A stretch of 12,684 nucleotides of DNA from Theodoxus fluviatilis (Eukaryota > Mollusca > Gastropoda > Cycloneritida > Neritidae): assembly GCA_034096865.1 (NCBI GenBank), contig JAWQFJ010014643.1, positions 1 to 12,684 on the forward strand, given 5' to 3'. The translations under genes and the position numbers were made by a program. Below, in pieces: positions 1 through 10,506 of the stretch (position 1 is the first letter of the stretch; the number at the start of each line of letters is the position of its first letter). The notes beneath the pieces were generated by a model. It was not told the DNA's origin. It ran no database searches and was given only the letters and a program-made list of their open reading frames with translations.

Positions 1-428
1 TTCATACTTTTGACACACTGTCAGTCACTTCATACTTTTGACACACTGTCAGTCACTTCATACTTATGACACACTGTCAGTCACTGCAAACTTATGACAC
101 ACTGCCAGTCATTTCATACTTATGACACACTGTCAGTCACTTCATACTTTTGACACACTGTCAGTCACTTCATACTTTTGACACACTGTCAGTCACTTCA
201 TACTTATGACACACTGCCAGTCACTTCATACTTATGACACACTGTCAGTCACTTCATACTTATGACACACTGTCAGTCACTGCACACTTATGACACACTG
301 TCAGTCACTTCATACTTATGACACACTATCAGTCACTTCATACTTATGACACACTGTCAGTCACTTCATACTTATGACACACTGTCAGTCACTGCACACT
401 TATGACACACTGTCAGGCACTTCACACT

Positions 429-430
<2 letters not shown>
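1..430. repeat. 28-bp minisatellite, left block
   Basis: Head-to-tail tandem repeat with a 28-bp unit and no unique spacer. The window opens exactly at a unit start, and the phase is kept without any indel for 15 full units (1-420) plus the first 10 bases of unit 16 (421-430). The unit has a variable front part (positions 1-11, e.g. TTCATACTTAT, with TTT, GCACAC and other forms) and a nearly constant 17-bp back part, GACACACTGTCAGTCAC. Most units here are of the TTCATACTTATG or TTCATACTTTTG type. The array evidently continues to the left of the window. It cannot code: 28 is not a multiple of three and TGA recurs in every frame. The LINE at 431-1923 interrupts it. Confidence 0.97.

Positions 431-497
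<67 letters not shown>
431..497. repeat. (TAA)22 microsatellite, LINE 3' tail
   Basis: A perfect TAA run of 22 copies (431-496) plus one T, directly abutting the minisatellite. On the retrotransposon strand it reads as TTA repeats and forms the element's 3' end. Simple-repeat tails in place of poly(A) are typical of L2, CR1 and I-type LINEs. The run is uninterrupted, so it is likely to be length-polymorphic. A short minus-strand open frame rich in tyrosine across it is only this repeat translated. Confidence 0.95.
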
Positions 498-736
498 TTA
501 TTATACTTATAAAGCGCCTTTCCCGAGGTTCTAAGCGCGTAACATATATACATACATATACAAAAATAAACATACAACACAGTCTATACATTTAGTCATC
601 CAGTCATAGTCAAACACATGCATTCAGATGTACACAGTCAGACTGACAATATACTATACAAATATTTACACAGATGTCAAGATGTACGTGGGGGTAGAGG
701 AGGGGGGGGGGGGGGTGCGGCAGGATTCTAACAAAT
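498..736 (-). other. LINE 3' untranslated region
   Basis: This is non-coding sequence between the reverse-transcriptase stop codon and the TAA tail. The stretch nearest the tail (about 498-540) contains two GCGC blocks around CTTTCCCGAGGTTCTAA. LINEs of this group usually have a conserved 3' end that their reverse transcriptase recognises, and this stretch is the best candidate here. A fold was not computed, and the visible GCGC/GCGC pairing is only 4 bp. The region also holds the G run at 702-715. Confidence 0.7.
702..715. repeat. 14-G homopolymer in LINE 3' UTR
   Basis: Fourteen consecutive G on the plus strand (a C run on the retrotransposon strand), preceded by the G-rich stretch GTGGGGGTAGAGGA. 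It lies just downstream of the reverse-transcriptase stop codon. It is prone to slippage and to sequencing error, so its exact length should be treated with caution. Confidence 0.9.
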
Positions 737-1921
737 TCACAAGTAATATTGCTGAAAAAGGTAGGTTTTGAGGTTGGATTTGAAGGAAGAGATGGAGGTA
801 GAGTGTCGGATATTGTGAGGGAGAGAATTCCACAGTTGAGGGCCATAGTATGAGAAAGAGCGAAAGCCATGAGTTCTGCGCTTGAAGCGACCTTGGCGGA
901 GGAGTCGAGTGTCAGCAGAAGAGCGGAGTGAGCGAGAAGGGGTGTACAGAGAGACCAGATCAGAGAGATAGGCAGGTGCAGATTCAGAGATGATGTTGTA
1001 GCAGAGACATGCAATCTTATACTTGATACGTTCAGAAACAGGCAGCCAGTGGAGATCTTTCATGAGAGGAGTGCAGGGTTGTCGGTGACGCGCTCTAAAA
1101 ATGAGGCGGGCGGCACAGTGTTGGACTTTCTGCAGAGGTTGGAGAGTAGAGTCAGGGCAGCCTATCAAAAGAGAGTTGCAATAATCTAATCTGGACAGAA
1201 TGCAGGAAGTGACCAGAGTTTTAGTAGCATCTACTGTGAGAAATTTTCTGATAGAACTAATTCTTCTGATCTGGAAGTAGCAGGTCTGACATACTGCAGC
1301 TATGTGTTGTTTCATTGACATGCTAGAGTCCATGATGAAACCGAGGTTTCTGGCACTGGCAGAAAAAGAGATGTCACTAGAACCTATTGTGATAGTGGAA
1401 GGAGGAGTTGGGGTTACAGCAGTTGATCCAGAGAAGAGAAGGGCTTCAGTTTTTTCAGCGTTCAACTTTAATTTGTTTGTAGACATCCAGGACTTGATGT
1501 CAGAAGAACAGTTTTCAAAGGTGTGTACCAATGCTAGGATTTCTGAAGGCTTGCATGATTGTTGGAGTTGTGTGTCATCTGCAAATAGGTGGTGATTGAC
1601 TGCGTGTTGTCGTATGACAGTTGATAGAGGAGTAGTGTACAGTACAAAGAGAACTGGCCCAAGCACCGAACCCTGAGGGACGCCAAAAAGCAGAGGAGAA
1701 GAAGGAGAAGATATGTTGTTGACAGACACATACTGTGTACGGTCATGGAGGTAAGACTGGAACCACTGAAGAGCTGTGGAGCGAATGCCGAAGACAGTTT
1801 CAAGACGAGACAGAAGGACACAGTGATCAATGGTATCGAAAGCGGCCGAGTTATCCAGGAGAAGCAGAACAGAGAGTTTATCATCATCCAGAAAAGAGAG
1901 AATGTCATTTACAACACGGAG
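737..1921 (-). CDS. Reverse transcriptase, C-terminal part of LINE ORF2 (5'-truncated)
   Basis: An uninterrupted minus-strand frame of 394 codons plus a TGA stop at 739-737. There is no true start: the frame is open up to the minisatellite junction and even a few codons into it. The first 64 residues have no methionine, so a scan requiring a start codon begins only at 1729. Visible parts, counted from 1921: RVVND near the start, motif A AAFDTIDH (26-33, catalytic Asp 29), GVPQGSVLGP (80-89), motif C FADD (113-116, both Asp present), then NKLKLN and KTE, LDYCNSLLIG (about 245-254), and LHWLPVSERIKYKI (about 290-303), ending QQYYL. In this family the enzyme copies element RNA at a nicked genomic target. 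The catalytic triad is intact but the endonuclease and N-terminal RT blocks are absent, so it is a dead fragment. The lack of stops or frameshifts suggests a fairly recent insertion. Confidence 0.9.
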   Translation of the reverse strand, partial: LRVVNDILSFLDDDKLSVLLLLDNSAAFDTIDHCVLLSRLETVFGIRSTALQWFQSYLHDRTQYVSVNNISSPSSPLLFGVPQGSVLGPVLFVLYTTPLSTVIRQHAVNHHLFADDTQLQQSCKPSEILALVHTFENCSSDIKSWMSTNKLKLNAEKTEALLFSGSTAVTPTPPSTITIGSSDISFSASARNLGFIMDSSMSMKQHIAAVCQTCYFQIRRISSIRKFLTVDATKTLVTSCILSRLDYCNSLLIGCPDSTLQPLQKVQHCAARLIFRARHRQPCTPLMKDLHWLPVSERIKYKIACLCYNIISESAPAYLSDLVSLYTPSRSLRSSADTRLLRQGRFKRRTHGFRSFSYYGPQLWNSLPHNIRHSTSISSFKSNLKTYLFQQYYL

Positions 1922-2259
1922 ACTGACACACTGTCAGTCACTTCATACTTATGACACACTGTCAGTCACTTCACACTTATGACACACTGTCAGTCACTTC
2001 ATACTTATGACACACTGTCAGTCATTGCACACTTATGACACACTGTCAGTCACTGCACACTCATGACACACTGTCAGTCACTGCACACTTATGACACACT
2101 GTCAGTCACTGCACACTTATGACACACTGCCAGTCACTTCATACTTTTGACACACTGTCAGTCACTTCATACTTATGACACACTGCCAGTCACTGCATAC
2201 TTATGACACACTGTCAGTCACTTCATACTTATGACACACTGTCAGTCACTTCATACTTA

Positions 2260-2761
2260 TGACACACTGTCAGTCACTTCATACTTATGACACACTGTCA
2301 GTCACTTCATACTTATGACACACTGTCAGTAACTTCATACTTATGACACACTGTCAGTCACTTCACACTTATGACACACTGTAAGTAACTTCATACTAAC
2401 GACACACTGTCAGTCACTTCATACTTATGACACACTGTCAGTCACTGCACACTTATGACACACTGTCAGTCACTTCATACTAATGACACACTGTCAGTCA
2501 CTTCATACTTTTGACACACTGTCAGTCACTTCATACTTTTGACACACTGTCAGTCACTTCATACTTATGACACACTGTCAGTCACTTCATACTTATGACA
2601 CACTGTCAGTAACTTCATACTTATGACACACTGTCAGTCACTTCACACTTATGACACACTGTAAGTAACTTCATACTAACGACACACTGTCAGTCACTTC
2701 ATACTTATGACACACTGTCAGTCACTGCACACTTATGACACACTGTCAGTCACTTCATACT
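2260..2761. repeat. Ten-unit (280-bp) duplication inside the array
   Basis: Bases 2260-2481 and 2540-2761 are identical over 222 bp and displaced by exactly 280 bp, which is ten units. They share a rare ordered set of variants: CAGTAAC, then GTAAGTAAC (2381 and 2661), then TACTAACG, then a TGCACAC unit. The match breaks at 2259/2539 and 2482/2762. The order of private variants makes a block duplication by unequal exchange or conversion much likelier than independent mutation. Confidence 0.9.
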
Positions 2762-3000
2762 TTTGACACACTGTCAGTCACTTCACACTTATGACACACT
2801 GTCAGTCACTGCAAACTCATGACACACTGTAAGTCACTGCACACTTATGACACACTGTCAGTCACTTCATACTTTTGACACACTGTCAGTCACTTCATAC
2901 TTATGACACACTGCCAGTCACTTCACACTTATGACACACTGTCAGTCACTTCATACTTATGACACACTGTCAGTCACTGCACACTTATGACACACTGTCA

Positions 3001-3170
3001 GACACTGCACACTTAGGACACACTGGCAGTCACTGCACACTCATGACACACTGTCAGTCACTTCATACTTATGACACACTGTCAGACACTGCACACTTAT
3101 GACACACTGTCAGACACTGCACACTTAGGACACACTGGCAGTCACTGCACACTCATGACACACTGTCAGT
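3001..3170. repeat. Four-unit (112-bp) duplication marked by CTTAGG
   Basis: The private variant series CAGACACTGCACACTTAGG, then CACTGGCAGTCAC, then a TGCACACTCATG unit occurs twice, with CTTAGG at 3012 and 3124. The 112-bp displacement is exactly four units. This is a local block duplication within the array. Confidence 0.85.
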
Positions 3171-3703
3171 CACTGCACACATATGACACACTGTCAGTCA
3201 CTGCATACTTATGACACACTGTCAGTCACTGCACACTTATGACACACTACCAGTCACTTCAATCTTATGACACACTGTCAGTCACTGCACACTCATGACA
3301 CACTGTCAGTCACTGCACACTTATGGCACACTGTCAGTAACTTCATACTTATGACACACTTCCAATCACTTCACACTTATGACATACTGTCAGGCACTGC
3401 ACACCCATGACACACTGTCAGTCACTGCACACTTATGACACACTGTCAGTCACATCATACTTATGACACACTGTCAGTCACTTCATACTTATGACACACT
3501 GTCAGTCACTGCACACTTATGACACACTGTCAGTCACTTCATACTTATGGCACACTGTCAGTCACTTCATACATATGACACACTATCAGTCACTGCACAC
3601 TCATGACAAACTGTCAGTCACTGCACACTCATGACACACTGTCAGTCACTGCACACTTATGACACCCTGTCAGTCACTTCACACATATGACACACTGTCA
3701 GGC

Positions 3704-4100
3704 ACTTCATACTAACGACACACTGTCAGTCACTTCACACTTATGACACACTGTCAGTCACTTCATACTAACGACACACTGTCAGTCACTGCACACTTAT
3801 GACACACTGTCAGTCACTTCATACTAACGACACACTGTCAGTCACTTCACACTTATGACACACTGTCAGTCACTTCACACTTATGACACACTGTCAGTCA
3901 CTTCATACTAACGACACACTGTCAGTCACTTCACACTTATGACACACTGCCAGTCACTTCATACTAACGACACACTGTCAGTCACTTCACACTTATGACA
4001 CACTGTCAGTCACTTCATACTAACGACACACTGTCAGTCACTTCACACTTATGACACACTGTCAGTCACTTCATACTAACGACACACTGTCAGTCACTTC
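3704..4100. repeat. 56-bp dimeric higher-order repeat marked by TACTAACG
   Basis: Units carrying TAACG in place of TTATG alternate with ordinary units. The TAACG marker starts at 3713, 3769, 3825, 3909, 3965, 4021 and 4077, so spacings are 56, 56, 84, 56, 56 and 56. The partner unit is mostly TTCACACTTATG, once TGCACACTTATG. The dimer has evidently been amplified as one block, with one extra monomer giving the 84-bp step. The marker units are unusual in carrying a CpG, absent from the normal unit. Confidence 0.88.
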
Positions 4101-6924
4101 ACACATATGACACACTGTCAGTCACTTCACACTTATGACACACTGCCAGTCACTTCATACTTATGACACACTGTCAGTCACTGCACACTTATGACACACT
4201 GTCAGGCACTTCACACGTGTGACACACTGCCAGTCACTTCATACTTATGACACACTGTCAGTCACTGCACACTAATGACACACTGTCAGTCACTGCACAC
4301 TCATGACACACTGTCAGTCACTGCACACTAATGACACACTGTCAGTCACTTCATACTTTTGACACACTGTCAGTCACTTCATACTTATGACACACTGTCA
4401 GTCACTTCACACTTTTGACACACTGTCAGTCAATGCACACTCATGACACACTGTCAGTCACTTCATACTTATGACACACTGCCAGTCACTGCACACTTAT
4501 GACACACTGTCAGTCACTTCATACTTATGACACACTGCCAGTCACTTCATACTTTTGACACACTGTCAGTCACTTCATACTTATGACACACTGTCAGTCA
4601 CTTCATACTTATGACACACTGTCAGTCACTGCACACTTTTGACACACTGTCAGTCACTTCATACTTATGACACACTGCCAGTCACTTCATACTTATGACA
4701 CACTGTCAGTCACTTCATACTTATGACACACTGTCAGTTACTTCATACTTATGACAAACTGTCAGTCACTTCACACTTACGACACACTGTCAGTCACTTC
4801 ATACTTATGACACACTGTCAGTCACTGCACGCTTATGACACACTGTCAGTCACTTCATACTTTTGACACACTGTCAGTCACTTCATACTTATGACACACT
4901 GCCAGTCACTTCACACTCATGACACACTGTCAGTCACTGCACATTCATGACACACTGCCAGTCACTTCATACTTATGACACACTGTCAGTCACTTCACAC
5001 TTATGACACACTGTCAGTCACTGCACATTCATGACACACTGCCAGTCACTTCATACTTTTGATACACTATCAGTCACTTCATACTTATGACACACTGTCA
5101 GTCACTTCACACTTTTGACACACTGTCAGTCACTTCATACTTATGACACACTGTCAGTCACTTCATACTTATGACACACTGTCAGTTACTTCATACTTAT
5201 GACACACTGTCAGTCACTTCACACTTACGACACACTGTCAGTCACTTCATACTTATGACACACTGTCAGTCACTTCACACTTATGACACACTGTCAGTCA
5301 CTTCACACTTATGACACACTGTCAGTCACTTCATACTAACGACACACTGTCAGTCACTGCACACTTATGACACACTGTCAGTCACTTCACACTTATGACA
5401 CACTGTCAGTCACTGCATAGTTTTGACACACTATCAGTAACTTCATACTTTTGACACACTGTCAGTCACTTCACATTCATGACACACTGCCAGTCACTTC
5501 ATACTTTTGACACACTATCGGTCACTTCATACCTTTGACACACTGTCAGTCACTTCATACTTATGACACACTGTCAGTTACTTCATACTTATGACACATT
5601 GTCGGTAACTTCATACTTAGGACACACTGTCAGTCACTTCATACTTATGACACACTGTCAGTCAATTCACACTTATGACACACTGTCAGTCACTGCACAC
5701 TTATGACACACTGTCAGTCATTTCATACTAACGACACACTGTCAGTCATTTCATACTTTTGACACACTATCAGTCACTTCATACTTTTGACACACTGTCA
5801 GTCACTTCATACTAACGACACACTGTCAGTCACTGCACACTTATGACACACTGTCAGTCACTGCACACTTATGACACACTGTCAGTCACTTCATACTTAT
5901 GACACACTGTCAGTCACTTCATACTTATGACACACTGTCAGTCACTTCACACTTATGACACACTGTCAGTCACTGCACACTTATGACACACTGTCAGTCA
6001 CTTCATACTTATGACACACTGTCAGTCACTTCATACTTATGACACACTGTCAGTCACTTCATACTTTTGACACACTATCAGTCACTTCATACTTATGACA
6101 CACTGTCAGTCACTTCATACTATGACACACTGTCAGTCACTGCACACTTATGACACACTGTCAGTCACTTCATACTTTTGACACACTGTCAGTCACTTCA
6201 TACTTATGACACACTGTCAGTCACTTCACACTTATGACACACTGTCAGTCACTGCACACTCATGACACACTGTCAGTCACTGCACACTTATGACACACTG
6301 TCAGTCACTTCATACTTATGACACACTGTCAGTCACTTCATACTTATGACACACTGTCAGTCACTTCATACTTATGACACACTGTCAGTCACTTCATACT
6401 TATGACACACTGTCAGTCACTGCACACTTATGACACACTGTCAGTCACTTCATACTTATGACACACTGTCAGTCACTTCACACTTATGACACACTGTCAG
6501 TCACTTCACACTTATGACACACTGTCAGTCACTTCATACTTATGACACACTGTCAGTCACTTCACACTTATGACACACTGTCAGTCACTTCACACTTATG
6601 ACACACTGTCAGTCACTGCACACTTATGACACACTGTCAGTCACTTCACACTTATGACACACTGTCAGTCACTTCATACTTATGACACACTGTCAGTCAC
6701 TGCACACTTATGACACACTGTCAGTCACTTCACACTTATGACACACTGTCAGTCACTTCACACTTATGACACACTGTCAGTCACTTCACACTTATGACAC
6801 ACTGTCAGTCACTGCACACTTATGACACACTGTCAGTCACTGCACACTTATGACACACTGTCAGTCACTGCACACTTATGACACACTGTCAGTCACTGCA
6901 CACTTATGACACACTGTCAGTCAC

Positions 6925-7316
6925 TTCACACTTATGACACACTGTCAGTCACTGCACACTTATGACACACTGTCAGTCACTTCACACTTATGACACACTG
7001 TCAGTCACTGCACACTTATGACACACTGTCAGTCACTGCACACTTATGACACACTGTCAGTCACTTCACACTTATGACACACTGTCAGTCACTGCACACT
7101 TATGACACACTGTCAGTCACTTCACACTTATGACACACTGTCAGTCACTGCACACTTATGACACACTGTCAGTCACTTCACACTTATGACACACTGTCAG
7201 TCACTGCACACTTATGACACACTGTCAGTCACTGCACACTTATGACACACTGTCAGTCACTTCACACTTATGACACACTGTCAGTCACTGCACACTTATG
7301 ACACACTGTCAGTCAC
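6925..7316. repeat. 196-bp heptameric higher-order repeat, two copies
   Basis: In this stretch every unit appears identical except at unit position 2 (T in TTCACAC, G in TGCACAC). Writing T and G for the two types, the order is TGTGGTG followed by TGTGGTG and then another T starting at 7317. Two tandem 7-unit blocks of 196 bp are therefore seen, in the most homogeneous part of the array. With only two symbols a chance match is possible, so the block status is less certain than those with private variants. Confidence 0.65.
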
Positions 7317-8582
7317 TTCACACTTATGACACACTGTCAGTCACTTCATACTTATGACACACTGTCAGTCACTTCACACATATGACACACTGTCAGTCAC
7401 TGCACACTTATGACACACTGTCAGTCACTTCACACTTATGACACACTGTCAGTCACTTCACACTTATGACACACTGTCAGTCACTTCACACATATGACAC
7501 ACTGTCAGTCACTTCACACTTATGACACACTGTCAGTCACTTCATACTTATGACACACTGTCAGTCACTTCACACATATGACACACTGTCAGTCACTTCA
7601 CACATATGACACACTGTCAGTCACTTCACACATATGACACACTGTCAGTCACTTCACACTTATGACACACTGTCAGTCACTTCACACATATGACACACTG
7701 TCAGTCACTTCACACTTATGACACACTGTCAGTCACTTCACACTTATGACACACTGTCAGTCACTTCACACTTATGACACACTGTCAGTCACTTCACACT
7801 TATGACACACTGTCAGTCACTGCACACTTATGACACACTGTCAGTCACTTCACACTTATGACACACTGTCAGTCACTTCACACTTATGACACACTGTCAG
7901 TCACTTCACACTTATGACACACTGTCAGTCACTTCACACTTATGACACACTGTCAGTCACTTCACACATATGACACACTGTCAGTCACTTCACACATATG
8001 ACACACTGTCAGTCACTTCACACATATGACACACTGTCAGTCACTTCATACTAACGACACACTGTCAGTCACTTCACACATATGACACACTGTCAATCAC
8101 TTCACACATATGACACACTGTCAGACACTTCACACTTATGACACACTGTCAGTCACTTCACACATATGACACACTGTCAGTCACTGCACACTTATGACAC
8201 ACTGTCAGTCACTGCACACTTATGACACACTGTCAGTCACTTCACACTTATGACACACTGTCAGTCACTTCACACATATGACACACTGTCAGTCACTGCA
8301 CACTTATGACACACTGTCAGTCACTTCATACTAACGACACACTGTCAGTCACTTCACACATATGACACACTGTCAATCACTGCAACTTATGACACACTGT
8401 CAGTCACTTCACACATATGACACACTGTCAGTCACTGCACACTCATGACACACTGTCAGTCACTTCACACATATGACACACTGTCAATCACTGCACACTT
8501 ATGACACACTGTCAGTCACTGCACACTTATGACACACTGTCAGTCACTTCACACATATGACACACTGTCAGTCACTTCATAC

Positions 8583-9200
8583 TAACGACACACTGTCAGT
8601 CACTTCACACTTATGACACACTGTCAGTCACTGCACACTTATGACACACTGTCAGTCACTTCACACATATGACACACTGTTAGTCACTGCACACTCATGA
8701 CACACTGTCAGTCACTGCACACTTATGACACACTGTCAGTCACTTCAAACTTATGACACACTGTCAGTCACTGCACACTTATGACACACTGTCAGTCACT
8801 TCACACATATGACACACTGTCAGTCACTGCACACTTATGACACACTGTCAGTCACTTCAAACTTATGACACACTGTCAGTCACTTCACACTTATGACACA
8901 CTGTCAGTCACTTCACACATATGACACACTGTCAGTCACTTCACACATATGACACACTGTCAGTCACTGCACACTTATGACACACTGTCAGTCACTGCAC
9001 ACTTATGACACACTGTCAGTCACTTCATACTAACGACACACTGTCAGTCACTTCACACATATGACACACTGTCAGTCACTGCACACTTATGACACACTGT
9101 CAGTCACTTCACACATATGACACACTGTCAGTCACTGCACACTCATGACACACTGTCAGTCACTGCACACTTATGACACACTGTCAGTCACTTCAAACTT
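8583..9200. repeat. Seven-unit block repeated 448 bp apart
   Basis: The ordered series TACTAACG, TTCACAC, TGCACACTTATG, TTCACACATATG, TGCACACTCATG, TGCACACTTATG, TTCAAAC starts at 8583 and again at 9031. In both copies TTCAAAC follows 161 bases later (8744 and 9192). The copies differ at only a couple of bases (CTTATG against CATATG in the second unit, GTTAG against GTCAG). The displacement of 448 bp is 16 units. An earlier TACTAACG followed by a TCAATCAC unit (8052 and 8332, 280 bp apart) looks like part of the same amplification history. Confidence 0.8.
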
Positions 9201-10003
9201 ATGACACACTGTCAGTCACTTCACACTTATGACACACTGTCAGTCACTGCACACTTATGACACACTGTCAGGCACTTCACACTTATGACACACTGTCAGT
9301 CACTGCACACTTATGACACACTGTCAGGCACTTCACACTTATGACACACTGTCAGTCACTTCACACTTATGACACACTGTCAGTCACTTCATACTAATGA
9401 CACACTGTCAGTCACTTCACACTCATGACACACTGTCAGTCACTTCACACTCATGACACACTGTCAGTCACTTCATACTAATGACACACTGTCAGTCACT
9501 TCATACTAATGACACACTGTCAGTCACTTCACACTTATGACACACTGTCAGTCACTTCACACTTATGACACACTGTCAGTCACTTCATACTAATGACACA
9601 CTGTCAGTCACTTCACACTCATGACACACTGTCAGTCACTTCACACATATGACACACTGTCAGTCACTGCACACATATGACACACTGTCAGTCACTTCAT
9701 ACTTATGACACACTGTCAGTCACTTCACACATATGACACACTGTCAGGCACTTCAAACTTATGACACACTGCCAGTCACTTCATACTTATGACACACTGT
9801 CAGTCACTTCACACATATGACACACTGTCAGTCACTGCACACATATGACACACTGTCAGTCACTTCACACTTATGACACACTGTCAGTCACTGCACACTT
9901 ATGACACACTGTCAGTCACTTCACACTTATGACACACTGTCAGTCACTTCACACTTATGACACACTGTCAGTCACTGCACACATATGACACACTGTCAGT
10001 CAC

Positions 10004-10220
10004 TGCACACTCATGACACACAGTCACTGCACACTCATGACACACTGTCAGTCACTGCACACTCATGACACACTGTCAGTCACTGCACACTTATGACACA
10101 CTGTCAGTCACTGCACACATATGACACACTGTCAGTCACTTCACACTTATGACACACTGTCAGTCACTGCACACTTATGACACACTGTCAGTCACTGCAC
10201 ACTCATGACACACAGTCACT
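10004..10220. repeat. Paired 24-bp deletion units
   Basis: Two units, with GACACACAGTCAC at 10015 and 10207, lack four bases (TGTC) of the core and so are 24 bp long. Both lie in a TGCACACTCATG context and are 192 bp apart, which is seven units less four bases. The deletion removes one arm of the TGACA/TGTCA inverted repeat. Sharing of the same deletion in the same context suggests one event followed by block duplication. Confidence 0.85.
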
Positions 10221-10460
10221 GCACACTTGTGACACACTGTCAGTCACTGCACACATATGACACACTGTCAGTCACTTCACACTTATGACACACTGTCAGT
10301 CACTGCACACATATGACACACTGTCAGTCACTTCAAACTTATGACACACTATCAGTCACTTCATACTTATGACACACTGTCAGTCACTTCCCACTTATGA
10401 AACACTGTTAGTCACTGCACACTTATGACACACTGTCAGTCACTGCACACTTATGACACA

Positions 10461-10506
10461 TATTCATAAACTGCACTTCTTTTACTACTGTCAGTCAGTG
10501 CATGGT
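10461..10506. repeat. Degenerate interruption near the right end of the array
   Basis: Regular units stop after TTATGACACA and are replaced by a diverged stretch, TATTCATAAACTGCACTTC and onwards, with only a recognisable CTGTCAGTCAGTGCATGG. Regular units resume at about 10507 for three to four copies. It probably represents older, decayed units and not an insertion, because unit words (CTGCAC, CTGTCAGTCA) persist in it. Confidence 0.75.

Larger units (their letters stand above)
431..1923 (-). mobile_element. 5'-truncated L2/CR1-like non-LTR retrotransposon (LINE)
   Basis: A 1,493-bp insertion splits one 28-bp minisatellite unit: 10 bases of the unit stand to its left (421-430) and the remaining 18 to its right (1924-1941). 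Read on the minus strand it runs from inside the reverse transcriptase, through the stop codon at 739-737 and a roughly 240-bp 3' UTR, to a (TTA)22 tail at the 3' end. The endonuclease domain and the first part of the reverse transcriptase are missing, as expected from 5' truncation during target-primed reverse transcription. Motifs FDTIDH, GVPQGSVLGP, FADD, and the LHWLPV C-terminal block place it in the L2/CR1 group; the exact clade is not certain. The copy has no promoter and no endonuclease, so it should be unable to move on its own. Confidence 0.92.

Noticed and set aside
400..591. Minus-strand open frame with a long tyrosine run
   Set aside because: It is the (TAA)22 microsatellite and LINE 3' end translated; not a gene.
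610..1014. Minus-strand open frame of 134 codons
   Set aside because: Out-of-frame shadow of the reverse-transcriptase C-terminus and its 3' UTR.
1534..1908. Minus-strand open frame of 124 codons upstream of the RT
   Set aside because: It is in another frame; the true RT frame is open over the same bases and carries FDTIDH and RVVND motifs.
1302..1954. Plus-strand open frames within the LINE
   Set aside because: Antisense shadows of the reverse transcriptase.
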